The notes beneath the pieces were generated by a model. It was not told the DNA's origin. It saw only the letters and a program-made list of their open reading frames with translations, and did no database searches. The position numbers and the translations under genes are program-made. 64,000 nucleotides of DNA from Oceanobacillus halotolerans. Lineage in GTDB: Bacteria; Bacillota; Bacilli; Bacillales; Amphibacillaceae. The stretch covers positions 97,317 through 161,316 of the forward strand of contig NZ_WIXL01000001.1 of NCBI RefSeq assembly GCF_010993955.1, given 5' to 3'. The number at the start of each line of letters is the position of its first letter. The first letter of the stretch is position 1. Below are positions 9,069 through 17,817 of this stretch, one piece after another.

Positions 9069-9896
9069 TTAAGAAGCTTTTTTAGTTGTTGGTATATTCA
9101 TTTCATCTGGTTGGTTCTTCTTTGTAACAATATGTAGTGCTAATCCAGTAAATAAAAATCCACTAACAAAGTTTCCGATCGTGACGGGAATCTGGTTCCA
9201 TAGCCACCAATCACCAAAACTAATATCGGCACCAATCATCATCGCAGTTGGAATGACAAACATATTAACGACAGCATGCTCAAACCCTTGAGCAAAGAAA
9301 ATAAAAACAGGTAACCACATGGCAACAATTTTTCCAATGGTGGCATTAGAGGTAAAGGCCATGATTGCCCCCATTGTTACCATCCAGTTACATAATAAGG
9401 CTTTTACAAATAGTACAATCATACCATCTGATCCATACCCTTGATAATCTAATGTTTTTCCCTCAGCTACAGAAATAATTTTTTGCATCAGTAATGAATC
9501 CTCTACATGGCCAAACTTGGTTATATAGATACTAAATAATACCGCATAGAACAAACTACCAAGTAAATTTCCGATGAATGCCCATAAAAAATTTCGAGCC
9601 ATTAGCGGAATGGTTGTTTGTTGACGCATTTTTGCAATTGGCAGCATTGCAAAAGAACCTGTAACTAATTCTAAATTTAGTAATAGTATCAATACAAATC
9701 CAACTGGAAAAATGAGAGCACCTAAAATATCCAGTCCAGTTTCCGTTGCAGCCGTGTAGGCTAACGTGGTAGCATACCCTAAAAAGGCACCAGATAAACC
9801 CGCCTTAATAAGAATTTGATGAATTGGCAGTTTTGACTTTTTACCGCCAGCATCCGCAACAGCGTTTATGACATCATTTGGTTTTACATAATCCAT
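9069..9896 (-). CDS. Formate/nitrite transporter (FNT) family channel
   Basis: Integral membrane channel of the FocA/NirC family, about 275 residues with six hydrophobic segments; it moves small monovalent anions such as formate, nitrite or acetate. Family-type features include the early helix with LIKAGLSGAFLGYATTLAY and a later VNMFVIPTAM segment, the usual arrangement for FNT pores. The substrate cannot be assigned. The ATG at 9896 (MDYVKPNDVI) is chosen because GAGAGGAG lies just upstream; a longer frame to 9932 has no better signal. The leader contains two mutually overlapping hairpins (9961-10027) that may regulate expression. Confidence 0.9.
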   Translation of the reverse strand: MDYVKPNDVINAVADAGGKKSKLPIHQILIKAGLSGAFLGYATTLAYTAATETGLDILGALIFPVGFVLILLLNLELVTGSFAMLPIAKMRQQTTIPLMARNFLWAFIGNLLGSLFYAVLFSIYITKFGHVEDSLLMQKIISVAEGKTLDYQGYGSDGMIVLFVKALLCNWMVTMGAIMAFTSNATIGKIVAMWLPVFIFFAQGFEHAVVNMFVIPTAMMIGADISFGDWWLWNQIPVTIGNFVSGFLFTGLALHIVTKKNQPDEMNIPTTKKAS

Positions 9897-9960
9897 CCGT
9901 TCACTCCTCTCATTATTTTCCTCAAAAATCACATTTGCTCACCTTAGAAAATATGTTTGC

Positions 9961-10027
9961 TTTTTTGTCACGTTGAACTTATTGTTCTAACGTGAAAAAA
10001 CCGCTTTCATAAAGTGAGCGGTTTTTT
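9961..10027 (-). promoter_or_regulatory. Overlapping leader hairpins upstream of the FNT gene
   Basis: Read towards the channel gene, a terminator-shaped hairpin comes first (AAAAAACCGCT at 9995-10005 pairing with AGCGGTTTTTT at 10017-10027), with a T-run on the exit side. A second dyad follows: TCACGTTGAAC (9968-9978) against GTTC-T-AACGTGA (9985-9995), flanked by T6 and A6 that extend the stem. The T-run of the first structure forms the base of the second, so they exclude each other. It could be an attenuator, an operator dyad, or simply a leftover terminator. Confidence 0.45.
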
Positions 10028-10145
10028 TAGTTTACGAATAATATTTCTAATTGCCTGTGATTTCAGTCACTATTTTGACATTTTTATTACAAAAATGTGA
10101 CTATTTTGTGTATTAAATCTTAGCACTATTAATATAGAATAAATT

Positions 10146-10299
10146 CCCGCATGTAACGGGCGTAAAATCCCCACTTCAAGATTTTCTTAAGAGATCCAAG
10201 AAAGGTAAGTGGGGTTTAAACTGCTCCTAAAAATCGGATTCGTTTAACAAACCATCAGTTGGGAAGGAAAAAACTCCACGGATTGAAGTTTTCCTTTAT
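10146..10299 (+). repeat. Structured ~155-bp repeat family E, copy 1
   Basis: Begins CCCGCATGTAACGGGC (a short hairpin), followed by a long imperfect stem (CCCCACTTCAAG ... TAAGTGGGG), the block GGATTCGTTTAACAAACCATC, then a second hairpin ending near GAAGTTTTCCTTTAT. Three more copies lie at 51389, 52846 and 53379, all in the same orientation. No reading frame is conserved. It could be a non-autonomous IS200/IS605-type element or a structured RNA. Confidence 0.75.
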
Positions 10300-10351
10300 T
10301 TTGGAAGGTACTAATCTTTTAGAGTGTAGATCATTTATTTGATCATATTTT

Positions 10352-11359
10352 TTACTGATCGGCTAGTTTATCTCGGTTACTAGCATGAGGTGGTTCTTCC
10401 ATCCATCCAAAATCAATCATGAGATTTGCTCCATCCTCTGAATATTTTAGTACTTCATCGATAAAACGGTGGTAGTGTGCTGTTAAATCACGTCTTAAGT
10501 TTGTCGACATACTTGTACCATAATATCCAAGTCCCAGGGATATCAATGATGTGATAGCAAATAGCATTAGCCGTTCAGAAATAGGTGCAACGGTGGACTT
10601 GGTAATAAAATTATCTGAATTCATTGGGACAGGAAGATCATTTTCCCGTAAAATAGACTCAAGTACCTCCATTTGTTTAGCAGCAATTTGTTTACCACGC
10701 TCAAAAAACTCCGATATTTCTTTTGTGTTTGTTACTTGGCGAAAAGCAATTAATATTGCTTCACCTATGGCATTTCGCTGATGGTTTGAGAATATGTTAG
10801 CAATCTCCAGCGCTGTTAATGGTCGTCTATTACCAAACCAGCCTGTTAAAAAGGACTGTTTTTTTACGAAGTCAACTTTCTCCGGATACGGAATCACTGG
10901 TGCTCTTGTGAATACCCCCTTTTCTAACAGAAGGCTTTTTGTCATCGTATTCAGTTTATTGGACTCATTAAGACACTTACTATAAAAATCGTCTATATCT
11001 GATCTAGTAGCTAATGATTTTGCCATGGTATAAGCATTAAGTGATTGTTGAGAAGATTGGTTCATAAATTCCATGATAAAGACATCTGTAAATAGTGGTG
11101 GTGCATCTAAATTTAGATCCTCCTCCTTAGAAAATCCCTTTGGAACAGGTAAATTTTCCTGTTCAAATAGTGTTGTTAATGTTTGGATGTGAGATTTCGA
11201 TAATTGTAAGGAATGTTCTAGGAGTGCCTTAAGATCTGGATCCTTCACGATTTTCAACAGATACGTTACCATACATATGGAACCACTATCATTTTGGTAA
11301 GACGTCCATAATTGGGATAATTCCCCTGATGTTAGCTGAACTGCTTGATTGTTTTCCAT
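10352..11359 (-). CDS. DUF3231 family protein (two tandem ferritin-like helical halves)
   Basis: Protein of 335 residues without signal peptide or membrane helix. It reads as two similar helical halves: each has a QLWTSY-like or ALEIANIFSNH-like opening and a later PVPKGF/PVPMN-like turn preceded by a helix with IQTLTTLFEQENL or MEVLESILRENDL. This repeated four-helix layout fits DUF3231, common in spore-forming Bacillaceae and of unknown function. The ATG is preceded by GGAGGAAATG. A paralogue with the same layout lies at 17818-18822, and the shared C-terminal WMEEPPHA/WVEKPPHA tail shows they are related. A spore or stress role is a guess from phylogenetic distribution only. Confidence 0.82.
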   Translation of the reverse strand: MENNQAVQLTSGELSQLWTSYQNDSGSICMVTYLLKIVKDPDLKALLEHSLQLSKSHIQTLTTLFEQENLPVPKGFSKEEDLNLDAPPLFTDVFIMEFMNQSSQQSLNAYTMAKSLATRSDIDDFYSKCLNESNKLNTMTKSLLLEKGVFTRAPVIPYPEKVDFVKKQSFLTGWFGNRRPLTALEIANIFSNHQRNAIGEAILIAFRQVTNTKEISEFFERGKQIAAKQMEVLESILRENDLPVPMNSDNFITKSTVAPISERLMLFAITSLISLGLGYYGTSMSTNLRRDLTAHYHRFIDEVLKYSEDGANLMIDFGWMEEPPHASNRDKLADQ

Positions 11360-11469
11360 TTTACATTTCCTCCGTTGTTTTTATCTGTTATTTACATAGT
11401 GTTTGCATGTAGATAAGTTGTATTCTTGTTACAATGAAGCTAACAAAACGCTAAAAAAGGAGGATATGT

Positions 11470-11769
11470 ATGCGGAGGCTAACAGAATCGGAAATATCAG
11501 AAGCTCTGGAAAAAGTACCGAAATGGGAACGGTTAGATGAAAAGTGGATTCAACGAAGGTACCGGTTTAAGGAGTTTTTAACCGGCATTCAATTTGTGGA
11601 TCAACTAGCAGCATATGCAGAGGAAAAGCAGCATCACCCTTTTATGTCGATTGATTATAAAGTTGTAACAGTAAAGATCTCTTCTTGGCAGGCAAAAGGA
11701 CTAACAGATCTGGATTTTGAAATGGTACAACACTTTGAGGAGCTATATGAAAAAGTAAACCAAACATAA
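11470..11769 (+). CDS. Pterin-4a-carbinolamine dehydratase
   Basis: Small cytoplasmic enzyme (99 residues) that dehydrates 4a-hydroxytetrahydrobiopterin during pterin cofactor recycling. The family signature is visible: EEKQHHPFMSIDYKVVTVKI, with the HHP motif, and the C-terminal GLTDLDFEMV segment with the conserved T-x-x-D. Length is normal for the family. The ATG follows AAAAAAGGAGGATATGT. It stands alone between divergent and downstream genes and ends in a strong terminator. No phenylalanine hydroxylase gene is in this window, so the substrate pathway is not shown here; homologues also occur in bacteria as moonlighting coactivators. Confidence 0.93.
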   Translation: MRRLTESEISEALEKVPKWERLDEKWIQRRYRFKEFLTGIQFVDQLAAYAEEKQHHPFMSIDYKVVTVKISSWQAKGLTDLDFEMVQHFEELYEKVNQT

Positions 11770-11770
11770 T

Positions 11771-11810
11771 AAAACATGTCGACATTTCCTGGGAAATGTC
11801 GACATGTTTT
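11771..11810. terminator. Terminator hairpin after the pterin dehydratase gene
   Basis: A perfect 19-bp stem (AAAACATGTCGACATTTCC and its complement) with a 2-base loop, starting two bases after the stop codon and followed by T. Confidence 0.9.
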
Positions 11811-12050
11811 TACCAGATAAGAAGTGGAACCGACTGGCTCTAATTTAATATATCTAGTATAAGGAAAACGCTCTTTTTGCATACTTTGTTTTTTTTACCG
11901 CGCATAATCCATCTTTTAGAAAAAGCCAAGAAAAACAACATTTTCGCTAAGGTGGGAATGCGAATCTTTATAATGTTTCTATTCTTTTACTAATATGCTA
12001 TCATAGTTAAAACAATGTAAATTTTCTAAATAAGGTAGGAGTGGTAATCA

Positions 12051-12644
12051 GTGAATAAAACTCCACAATCATTATTTAACGAAATCACGCAAGATAATGA
12101 TGTATTACGGGAATTTAAAAACCATTCGAATCGAGTCATGTACTTAACGACCATGCTAGGAAAAGCAATTAATTGCTATGATGAGGAACTTAAAGTAGCA
12201 GCATTGCTACATGATATTGGAAAAATGGGATTATCGAAATCAATCCTATTTAAACCTGAAAAGCTAACCCCTTTAGAAAAAAGAATTATAGAAAGTCATA
12301 GTCATGTTGGTAATTTGATTGTGCGAAAGGAATTAAATATGCCACGTGCTGCACAATTTGTGCGGGATCACCATGAAAATTGGGATGGGTCTGGATATCC
12401 AAGAGGCTTAAAAGGGGAAGATATATCGATTCAGGGCCGGATGATTCGGATTTGCGATACGTTTGATACCATGACATACGAGGTTAGACATTATAGTACA
12501 TACAAAATGTCTCATGAAGAAGCATTTGAAGAGCTGAGACGGTGTGCTTGGAGAGAATTCGATGGCCAATTGGTGGAGACATTTATTTCATTAGTTAAGG
12601 AACACGGTACATCCAATGATTGGTCTACTGCCATGAAAACATGA
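12051..12644 (+). CDS. HD-GYP-like phosphohydrolase
   Basis: Cytoplasmic HD-domain protein of 197 residues consisting almost only of the catalytic domain. The HD motif is in ALLHDIGKMG (near residue 55), and the HD-GYP hallmark is DHHENWDGSGYPRGLKGEDI (near 105-124), followed by RMIRICDTFDTMT. HD-GYP proteins hydrolyse cyclic di-GMP or related nucleotides; the substrate is inferred. There is no receiver or membrane sensor domain, so regulation must come from partners or expression. The GTG start sits behind AGGTAGGAG. A PAS-GGDEF-EAL protein encoded at 59327-61030 shows that cyclic di-GMP signalling exists in this organism. Confidence 0.85.
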   Translation: MNKTPQSLFNEITQDNDVLREFKNHSNRVMYLTTMLGKAINCYDEELKVAALLHDIGKMGLSKSILFKPEKLTPLEKRIIESHSHVGNLIVRKELNMPRAAQFVRDHHENWDGSGYPRGLKGEDISIQGRMIRICDTFDTMTYEVRHYSTYKMSHEEAFEELRRCAWREFDGQLVETFISLVKEHGTSNDWSTAMKT

Positions 12645-12735
12645 AGGTAAAATGGAACAGATTATTTTTACTTTTTAATGGATTCTGTTTATAATGAATA
12701 GCTAAGAGGACTTATTTCGATAAGGGGGACTTATA

Positions 12736-12939
12736 ATGAGTGAAAAGGTACAAATCAAAGTAAATGATAATGGATCTTATCGTGTAACGGGTGATGTGGA
12801 ATTAGTGGATAAAGAAGGAAATGTGTTTGAAACAAAAAAGTCTTTCTCACTATGCCGTTGCGGACATTCAGCCAATAAGCCATTCTGTGATGGAACACAT
12901 AAAAAAATTGGCTTTGAAAGTGCACCAAGAGCAGAGTAA
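12736..12939 (+). CDS. CDGSH iron-sulfur domain protein
   Basis: Small protein of 67 residues containing one CDGSH-type motif, CRCGHSANKPFCDGTH (about 41-56). The three cysteines and one histidine (C-x-C ... C-D-G-T-H) are the expected 2Fe-2S ligands. Family members are redox- or cluster-transfer proteins; the specific role is unknown. The N-terminal part (VQIKVNDNGSYRVTGDVELV) is a short beta-rich extension typical of bacterial single-CDGSH proteins. The ATG follows TAAGGGGGAC. The gene ends just before a terminator shared with the convergent LysM/GH18 gene. Confidence 0.92.
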   Translation: MSEKVQIKVNDNGSYRVTGDVELVDKEGNVFETKKSFSLCRCGHSANKPFCDGTHKKIGFESAPRAE

Positions 12940-12948
12940 GGGAATGAG

Positions 12949-12988
12949 AAAAGCTCCGTATCCCATTAGGAAAGTACGGAGCTTTTTT
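12949..12988. terminator. Bidirectional terminator between CDGSH and LysM/GH18 genes
   Basis: A 12-bp stem, AAAAGCTCCGTA pairing with TACGGAGCTTTT, with A and T runs on both sides, between two convergent genes. Confidence 0.88.
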
Positions 12989-12990
12989 GT

Positions 12991-15900
12991 TTATACAATC
13001 GGAATTTTTAATACCTGGCCAATGTAAATCATATCACTCGTTAAATTATTGGCTTCACGAATTTGGTCAATGGTAACATTATTTTTCAATGCTATACGAT
13101 ACAAGCTATCTCCAGAAACAACGGTATAGTTATTATAGGTTGCTTGTTCTTCTTGGATAGTTTCTTCGTTATTACCTTCCATTTCACCTATATTAGAAAC
13201 TTCTATCACTTTATCTTTTGTGGTATACCAAGTTGGATACGCATTCCAAATCGACGTATCTTCTTGTCCAATACTCCAATGACCAACCCCTCTAATCCCA
13301 TACTGATCGACTAGTGCTAATTTAGCTTGATAGGACTGTTCATTTTCATACCAAATGGTGTAGGTCCCTTCTGGTAAGGCTTTACCCAGGATATACATAT
13401 GTGGATCATCTTCCTTAATCGTAACGACTGCTTTTGCACTTTGGCTCTCTTCGTCAAATGTAATGGTATGTTCGTATTTATCTAGCATGTCTTTCACTTG
13501 TGAGTTGGAAATACCGTTTCCTCCAACTGCTTGACCTTCCACCCAATAGCGTCCATAATGGGCAAGTCCAAAAACAATCTTATCCGCCTCTACCCCTTGT
13601 GACAGGGCATACTGAATGGATTTTTCTACCCAAGGTAAGCTTGCAACTGGTCCGGGGTCTGAACCTTGATAGCTTTCATCATAGGTCATCATCATTAAAT
13701 AATCAGCATGTTGACTGAGAGCATTATAATCATATGCTCCATGCCAGCCTTGTTCCCAACCATAAGGATTTGCAGCTACAGCTACGGAGACCTCTTTTGA
13801 TGCTGGTAGCAATTCCCGCAACAGTTTTACAAATGCTGTAAACTTATCCCGGTCTTCGTGTGTAATATTTTCAATATCAACATTTACCCCATCTAAATTA
13901 TACTTCATTACAGCATCTGCTATTTGTTGAGCTGTTTGCTCATAATTGGCAAGCATAGCACGTCCTATTTCACGATCCCAATGGTTACTTAAGAATGGAA
14001 CGACACGAATCCCTTGATGATGCATATTTTCTACAAAGGTAGCATCCACAAGATACGTTAATTGTAGTGATCCATCTTTATTTAAGTCAAAATAACTTGG
14101 TGCTACTACATTAAATGCTCGTTCTGTTCTCAATACTTGATTCGTAAACGTCTTTACATCGCCAAAATACATATATCCCAGATTTAGTGTTGTGTTTGCG
14201 GTAACGGGGAGCTGTAATAGTTGGTTTACGTAAATAATGTCCCCTTCTAAACGATTGACACGTTTAATCGCTTCAACTGTTGTATTGTATTGCTTAGCAA
14301 TCAGTGATAAATTCTCTCCTGATTGAACCGTATGGGTTAGTGCTGTCGGCGCAATAGATTCACTATAATTTCCGGCATGATCAGATTGAGTCACTATAAA
14401 GGAATAGTCCTCATTTTCTGGAAGGTCTTTCAGGTCTATATCTAGGTTAAAGACACCAGTAGGATTCATAGTATGCTGAATTTGTTTGACAACTTCCCCA
14501 TTTTCATTAATCACGTCAATTGTAATGGTTCCTAATGCTTCAGCTACCCCTACTACATTATAAACGATCGTATCCCCGACAATAGCATAGCCACTGCGAT
14601 TAAGCGTTGGGTTGGAAATTTGTGTGTCTTTTTCAAATAAGATTGTTTCGGTTTCACTTTGGTTTCCTGCCTCATCGACTTGGGTAACCTCCATGGTTAA
14701 TGGACCATCCTTTAACATGGAAAGGTCAACTGTCACACGAAAGTGCCCATTTTCTGCGATGGCATCACTTGTAATGGTCTCTTCTCCATCTGTTATTCGT
14801 AATAATACGTGAATGCGCGCTTCCCCCGTTATTCCAGATATAGGAAAATGATTGGTATTATGCTGGTTTACATAATCATTCATGTCTAGCTGTATATTGT
14901 CTGGAGCTGTTGTGTCTTTTACAACAGTATGGGTGTCATTTTCCCCTTTATTTCCAAACGAAGAGGAAGCCTGTAAACTTATTTCGATATCTCCGTCATT
15001 TAAAGAACTGACATTAATCGGCAGTGTGAAATTCCCTTGTTCATCTGTAGAGGCTGTGCGATTGATCGTTGTACTGCCGTCAGTAACTTGGATACGAATT
15101 ATACTGTCGGGTGTAGCAGTACCAGCAATCATATAATCGGTTTCATTACTAGTCGATATTGTTTCAAACGAAGCAGTAGAGACAATTTCAGGGATCTCTG
15201 TATTTTTGATTAATGTGCTTACTGTTTGCTCACTACTATTGTTGGCTTTGTCATACAGTACTGCTGCAACTCTTATCTCTCCGTCTCTTAGATCAGAGAA
15301 ATTAATCGGGATGGAAAAATTGCCGTCTTCATCTGTTGTCCCTGATTGCTCTTTTATTACCTCGTCATGTTCAAAAATAAGTAATTTTACCGTCGCATTT
15401 GCCTCTCCATTTCCATTAATGACATAGGCTGTTTCATTTTCAGTTGTAATGTAGGCTTCATGATCAATAGTCGGTGTATCTGGTGCTGTTGTATCTTTAT
15501 CAATATACCGTATATTCACAGAACTTTTATTACCAACTGTATCATGTTGGAATACACGAAAGGTTAAGGTAGAATCTGCAAAATTACTTACATCTAAAAC
15601 CACCTCATACGTACCATCATCTTGCACTAGGGCTTCTGTTGTTGTTTCAATTCCAGTTGTATCGGTCACGGTAACGAAAACAGTGGCATTCTTTTTTGCT
15701 GTTCCAGAAATGGAAAAGGCTGATTCATTTTCTTGGTTCACGATATCGGCAATACGTACTTCTGGCACATCGATAGTGGTATCCTTCTGAATGATAGTTT
15801 CTGTCCTTTCACTTTCTCCGCCACTTTTATGAAGCGCATTGGCTGTAATGGTAAGATTGCCGTCCTGTAAAGTTGCCAGACTCATCGTTGCTTCAAAGAA

Positions 15901-17397
15901 ACCAGTTTCATCTGTTTCCACTTTCTCGGTTACCAAGCCATTTCCAGCATCTCGAATAGAAATTGTAATCGTTGTTGCTGGATCAGCCATTCCACTAACA
16001 GAATAGGTCCCTTGGTTATCCTGGTTGACAGGGTGAAGGGAACCAATAGTTGGCTTGGCAGGAGTAATGATCTCTTGTATTGGTTCTGCCGTTTCTTGAA
16101 CAGGGGTTGATAGTAATAACGTTTGCCCTACAAAAATACGATCTGACGGTAAATTATTCACCTCTTTGATCTCGGTTACCGTTGTTTGAAATTTTTTCGC
16201 GATGACAGATAGGGAGTCACCAGCAACGACTGTATACGTAATGGGTACTTCTTCAACAGATTCAACTGGAGCTGCAGGTTGTTCTGTTTCTATGTTTACT
16301 TCTTCCTCAGTAGGTTCTGGCGTTGTGGTTGGTGTTGTCTCTTGTTTAGGAACGTTTAACGTTTGACCAATGACAATACGATCCGTTGTTAAATTATTTA
16401 AATCTTTTAATTCGGTTACGGTAGTGTTAAACCGCTTTGCAATCACAGATAGAGAATCCCCTGCTACAACTGTATATGTACTTGTGGCTATTTCCATAGG
16501 TGTTTCAACAGGTGCAGCAGGTTCTGCAGCAACTTCTTCTGTCAGAGTAGGATCAAGTTGTTGTTGTTGTGGAAGTTTAAGATTTTGTCCAACCACAATA
16601 CGATCCGAAGTTAGGTTATTTAATTCTTTTATTTCCGTAACGGATGTATTAAACTTTTTTGCAATCGCCGATAAGGAGTCTCCTGCTACAACGGTGTAAG
16701 CGGTCGTCTCTACTTCTGGCGTATTAGCTACACTTGGTTCTTCAATTGGTTCTGTTTTGGTTACTTCTGGTGTTGTATTTTGTGTTATAGCTGTTTGTTC
16801 ATTGACTTTTAAAGGGATTTGAAGCCTCTGTCCAATAGATAGTGTGTTTGTTTTTAAGTTATTGATGGACTTAATCGCATCTACGGATGAATCATATCGT
16901 TGTGCAAGACGAAACAAATTATCACCAGAAATGACCGTGTGTGTCGTAAATGGCATTTGCAGCTGTTGGCCGACAACAATACGATCGGAAGTTAAGTTAT
17001 TTAATGTTTTGATAGAATCAACTGATATATTTGCGTTTTTAGCTATAAGCGACAAACTATCCCCTTTTTTTACAGTATAGATGTCATAGGGCTGGCTTTC
17101 GGTTTGTACTTGAGTCGTCGTCCCCTCACTTGTTGGCGTTGCAGCGGCTGTAGTCACTACATTTCCGATAAATAAGGAGGATACGAGTAATGCACCTGCC
17201 ATAACCCGTACATAATTAATTTTTAAGTGAGGAAATTTACTTTTAACAATCTTTGCAATCCGCTGACTTAGGTCTTCCTTTTCATCGGTTAGCTGACCCA
17301 ATTCTTGAGCAAATTCCGTCCTTTGTGGATCTATATAAACAATGAGCGTATAATCATTGCCACTTTTTGTTAATTCAAATCGCTGTATTGCTGTCAA
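12991..17397 (-). CDS. Large LysM / Ig-like repeat / GH18 cell-wall glycosidase
   Basis: Very long secreted or membrane-anchored protein, about 1468 residues from the chosen start. Order: a cytoplasmic-looking ~60-residue N-terminus, a hydrophobic segment (near 65-83, VMAGALLVSSLFIGN), five LysM modules each opening YTVxxGDSLS or HTVxSGDNL, about six ~85-residue Ig-like repeats with AGNxS/DGxLT motifs, a sixth LysM, a GH18 domain with the catalytic LDGVNVDIENI (DxxDxE complete), and a seventh C-terminal LysM. LysM binds peptidoglycan; GH18 LysM proteins such as YaaH/SleL cleave cortex or wall glycans. The TTG at 17397 is chosen over 17493 because AAAGGAG precedes it by eight bases. The substrate and a spore role are inferred. 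Confidence 0.88.
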   Translation of the reverse strand: MTAIQRFELTKSGNDYTLIVYIDPQRTEFAQELGQLTDEKEDLSQRIAKIVKSKFPHLKINYVRVMAGALLVSSLFIGNVVTTAAATPTSEGTTTQVQTESQPYDIYTVKKGDSLSLIAKNANISVDSIKTLNNLTSDRIVVGQQLQMPFTTHTVISGDNLFRLAQRYDSSVDAIKSINNLKTNTLSIGQRLQIPLKVNEQTAITQNTTPEVTKTEPIEEPSVANTPEVETTAYTVVAGDSLSAIAKKFNTSVTEIKELNNLTSDRIVVGQNLKLPQQQQLDPTLTEEVAAEPAAPVETPMEIATSTYTVVAGDSLSVIAKRFNTTVTELKDLNNLTTDRIVIGQTLNVPKQETTPTTTPEPTEEEVNIETEQPAAPVESVEEVPITYTVVAGDSLSVIAKKFQTTVTEIKEVNNLPSDRIFVGQTLLLSTPVQETAEPIQEIITPAKPTIGSLHPVNQDNQGTYSVSGMADPATTITISIRDAGNGLVTEKVETDETGFFEATMSLATLQDGNLTITANALHKSGGESERTETIIQKDTTIDVPEVRIADIVNQENESAFSISGTAKKNATVFVTVTDTTGIETTTEALVQDDGTYEVVLDVSNFADSTLTFRVFQHDTVGNKSSVNIRYIDKDTTAPDTPTIDHEAYITTENETAYVINGNGEANATVKLLIFEHDEVIKEQSGTTDEDGNFSIPINFSDLRDGEIRVAAVLYDKANNSSEQTVSTLIKNTEIPEIVSTASFETISTSNETDYMIAGTATPDSIIRIQVTDGSTTINRTASTDEQGNFTLPINVSSLNDGDIEISLQASSSFGNKGENDTHTVVKDTTAPDNIQLDMNDYVNQHNTNHFPISGITGEARIHVLLRITDGEETITSDAIAENGHFRVTVDLSMLKDGPLTMEVTQVDEAGNQSETETILFEKDTQISNPTLNRSGYAIVGDTIVYNVVGVAEALGTITIDVINENGEVVKQIQHTMNPTGVFNLDIDLKDLPENEDYSFIVTQSDHAGNYSESIAPTALTHTVQSGENLSLIAKQYNTTVEAIKRVNRLEGDIIYVNQLLQLPVTANTTLNLGYMYFGDVKTFTNQVLRTERAFNVVAPSYFDLNKDGSLQLTYLVDATFVENMHHQGIRVVPFLSNHWDREIGRAMLANYEQTAQQIADAVMKYNLDGVNVDIENITHEDRDKFTAFVKLLRELLPASKEVSVAVAANPYGWEQGWHGAYDYNALSQHADYLMMMTYDESYQGSDPGPVASLPWVEKSIQYALSQGVEADKIVFGLAHYGRYWVEGQAVGGNGISNSQVKDMLDKYEHTITFDEESQSAKAVVTIKEDDPHMYILGKALPEGTYTIWYENEQSYQAKLALVDQYGIRGVGHWSIGQEDTSIWNAYPTWYTTKDKVIEVSNIGEMEGNNEETIQEEQATYNNYTVVSGDSLYRIALKNNVTIDQIREANNLTSDMIYIGQVLKIPIV

Positions 17398-17641
17398 TGG
17401 AAACACTCCTTTTACCCTTTCTCTCTTTATTGGTTTCCTTTTACGGATTTCTTCATGCAAAAATCTTTTAAGGCATCGGACAAAGTGTTCCAAATAATTT
17501 GTTAACGGACTCCCATTTTATGGTGGTATGGATACAAAAGGTTATAAGGAGTTAAAGTTGTTATTAAGTAGGTTTAGGTAGGACTAGGTATTAAGTCGAG
17601 CTTGGTAGCGATAGATTACTCGTAATATTTTAGAAATAACA

Positions 17642-17672
17642 AAAGGCTTGCATATTCAATATCCAAGCCTTT
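17642..17672 (-). terminator. Hairpin, probable terminator of the leftward DUF3231 gene
   Basis: AAAGGCTTG pairs with CAAGCCTTT across a 13-base loop. Read leftwards it is followed by a T-rich tract. It lies about 145 bases beyond the stop of the gene at 17818. Confidence 0.55.
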
Positions 17673-17680
17673 CTAAAAAT

Positions 17681-17800
17681 AAGTAGTTCCGGTACCGTGT
17701 GTGGAGAAAATGTAAAAAAGTAGGTGAAATGTGAAATAACATACTAAAACACCTGGATTTTTATCCAAGCGGTCTGTTTTTATATTATCTTGTTAACTTA
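17681..17800 (+). repeat. Repeat family C, partial copy
   Basis: Opens AAGTAGTTCCG, then TGTGGAGAAAATG and GAAATAACATA, matching the left part of the element at 61873-62110. It fills much of the 320-base gap between the LysM/GH18 and DUF3231 genes. Confidence 0.5.
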
Positions 17801-17817
17801 AAGCCCCCGATAGTTTT

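Noticed and set aside
9061-9082. Intrinsic terminator AAAGCTT..AAGCTTT with T-run at the FNT stop
   Set aside because: The T-run lies on the plus strand side and overlaps the end of the leftward gene, so direction is inconsistent; likely coincidental coding sequence.
12821-13027. 68-residue ORF overlapping the CDGSH gene
   Set aside because: Out of frame with the CDGSH gene, crosses the terminator and the end of the LysM/GH18 gene; shadow frame.
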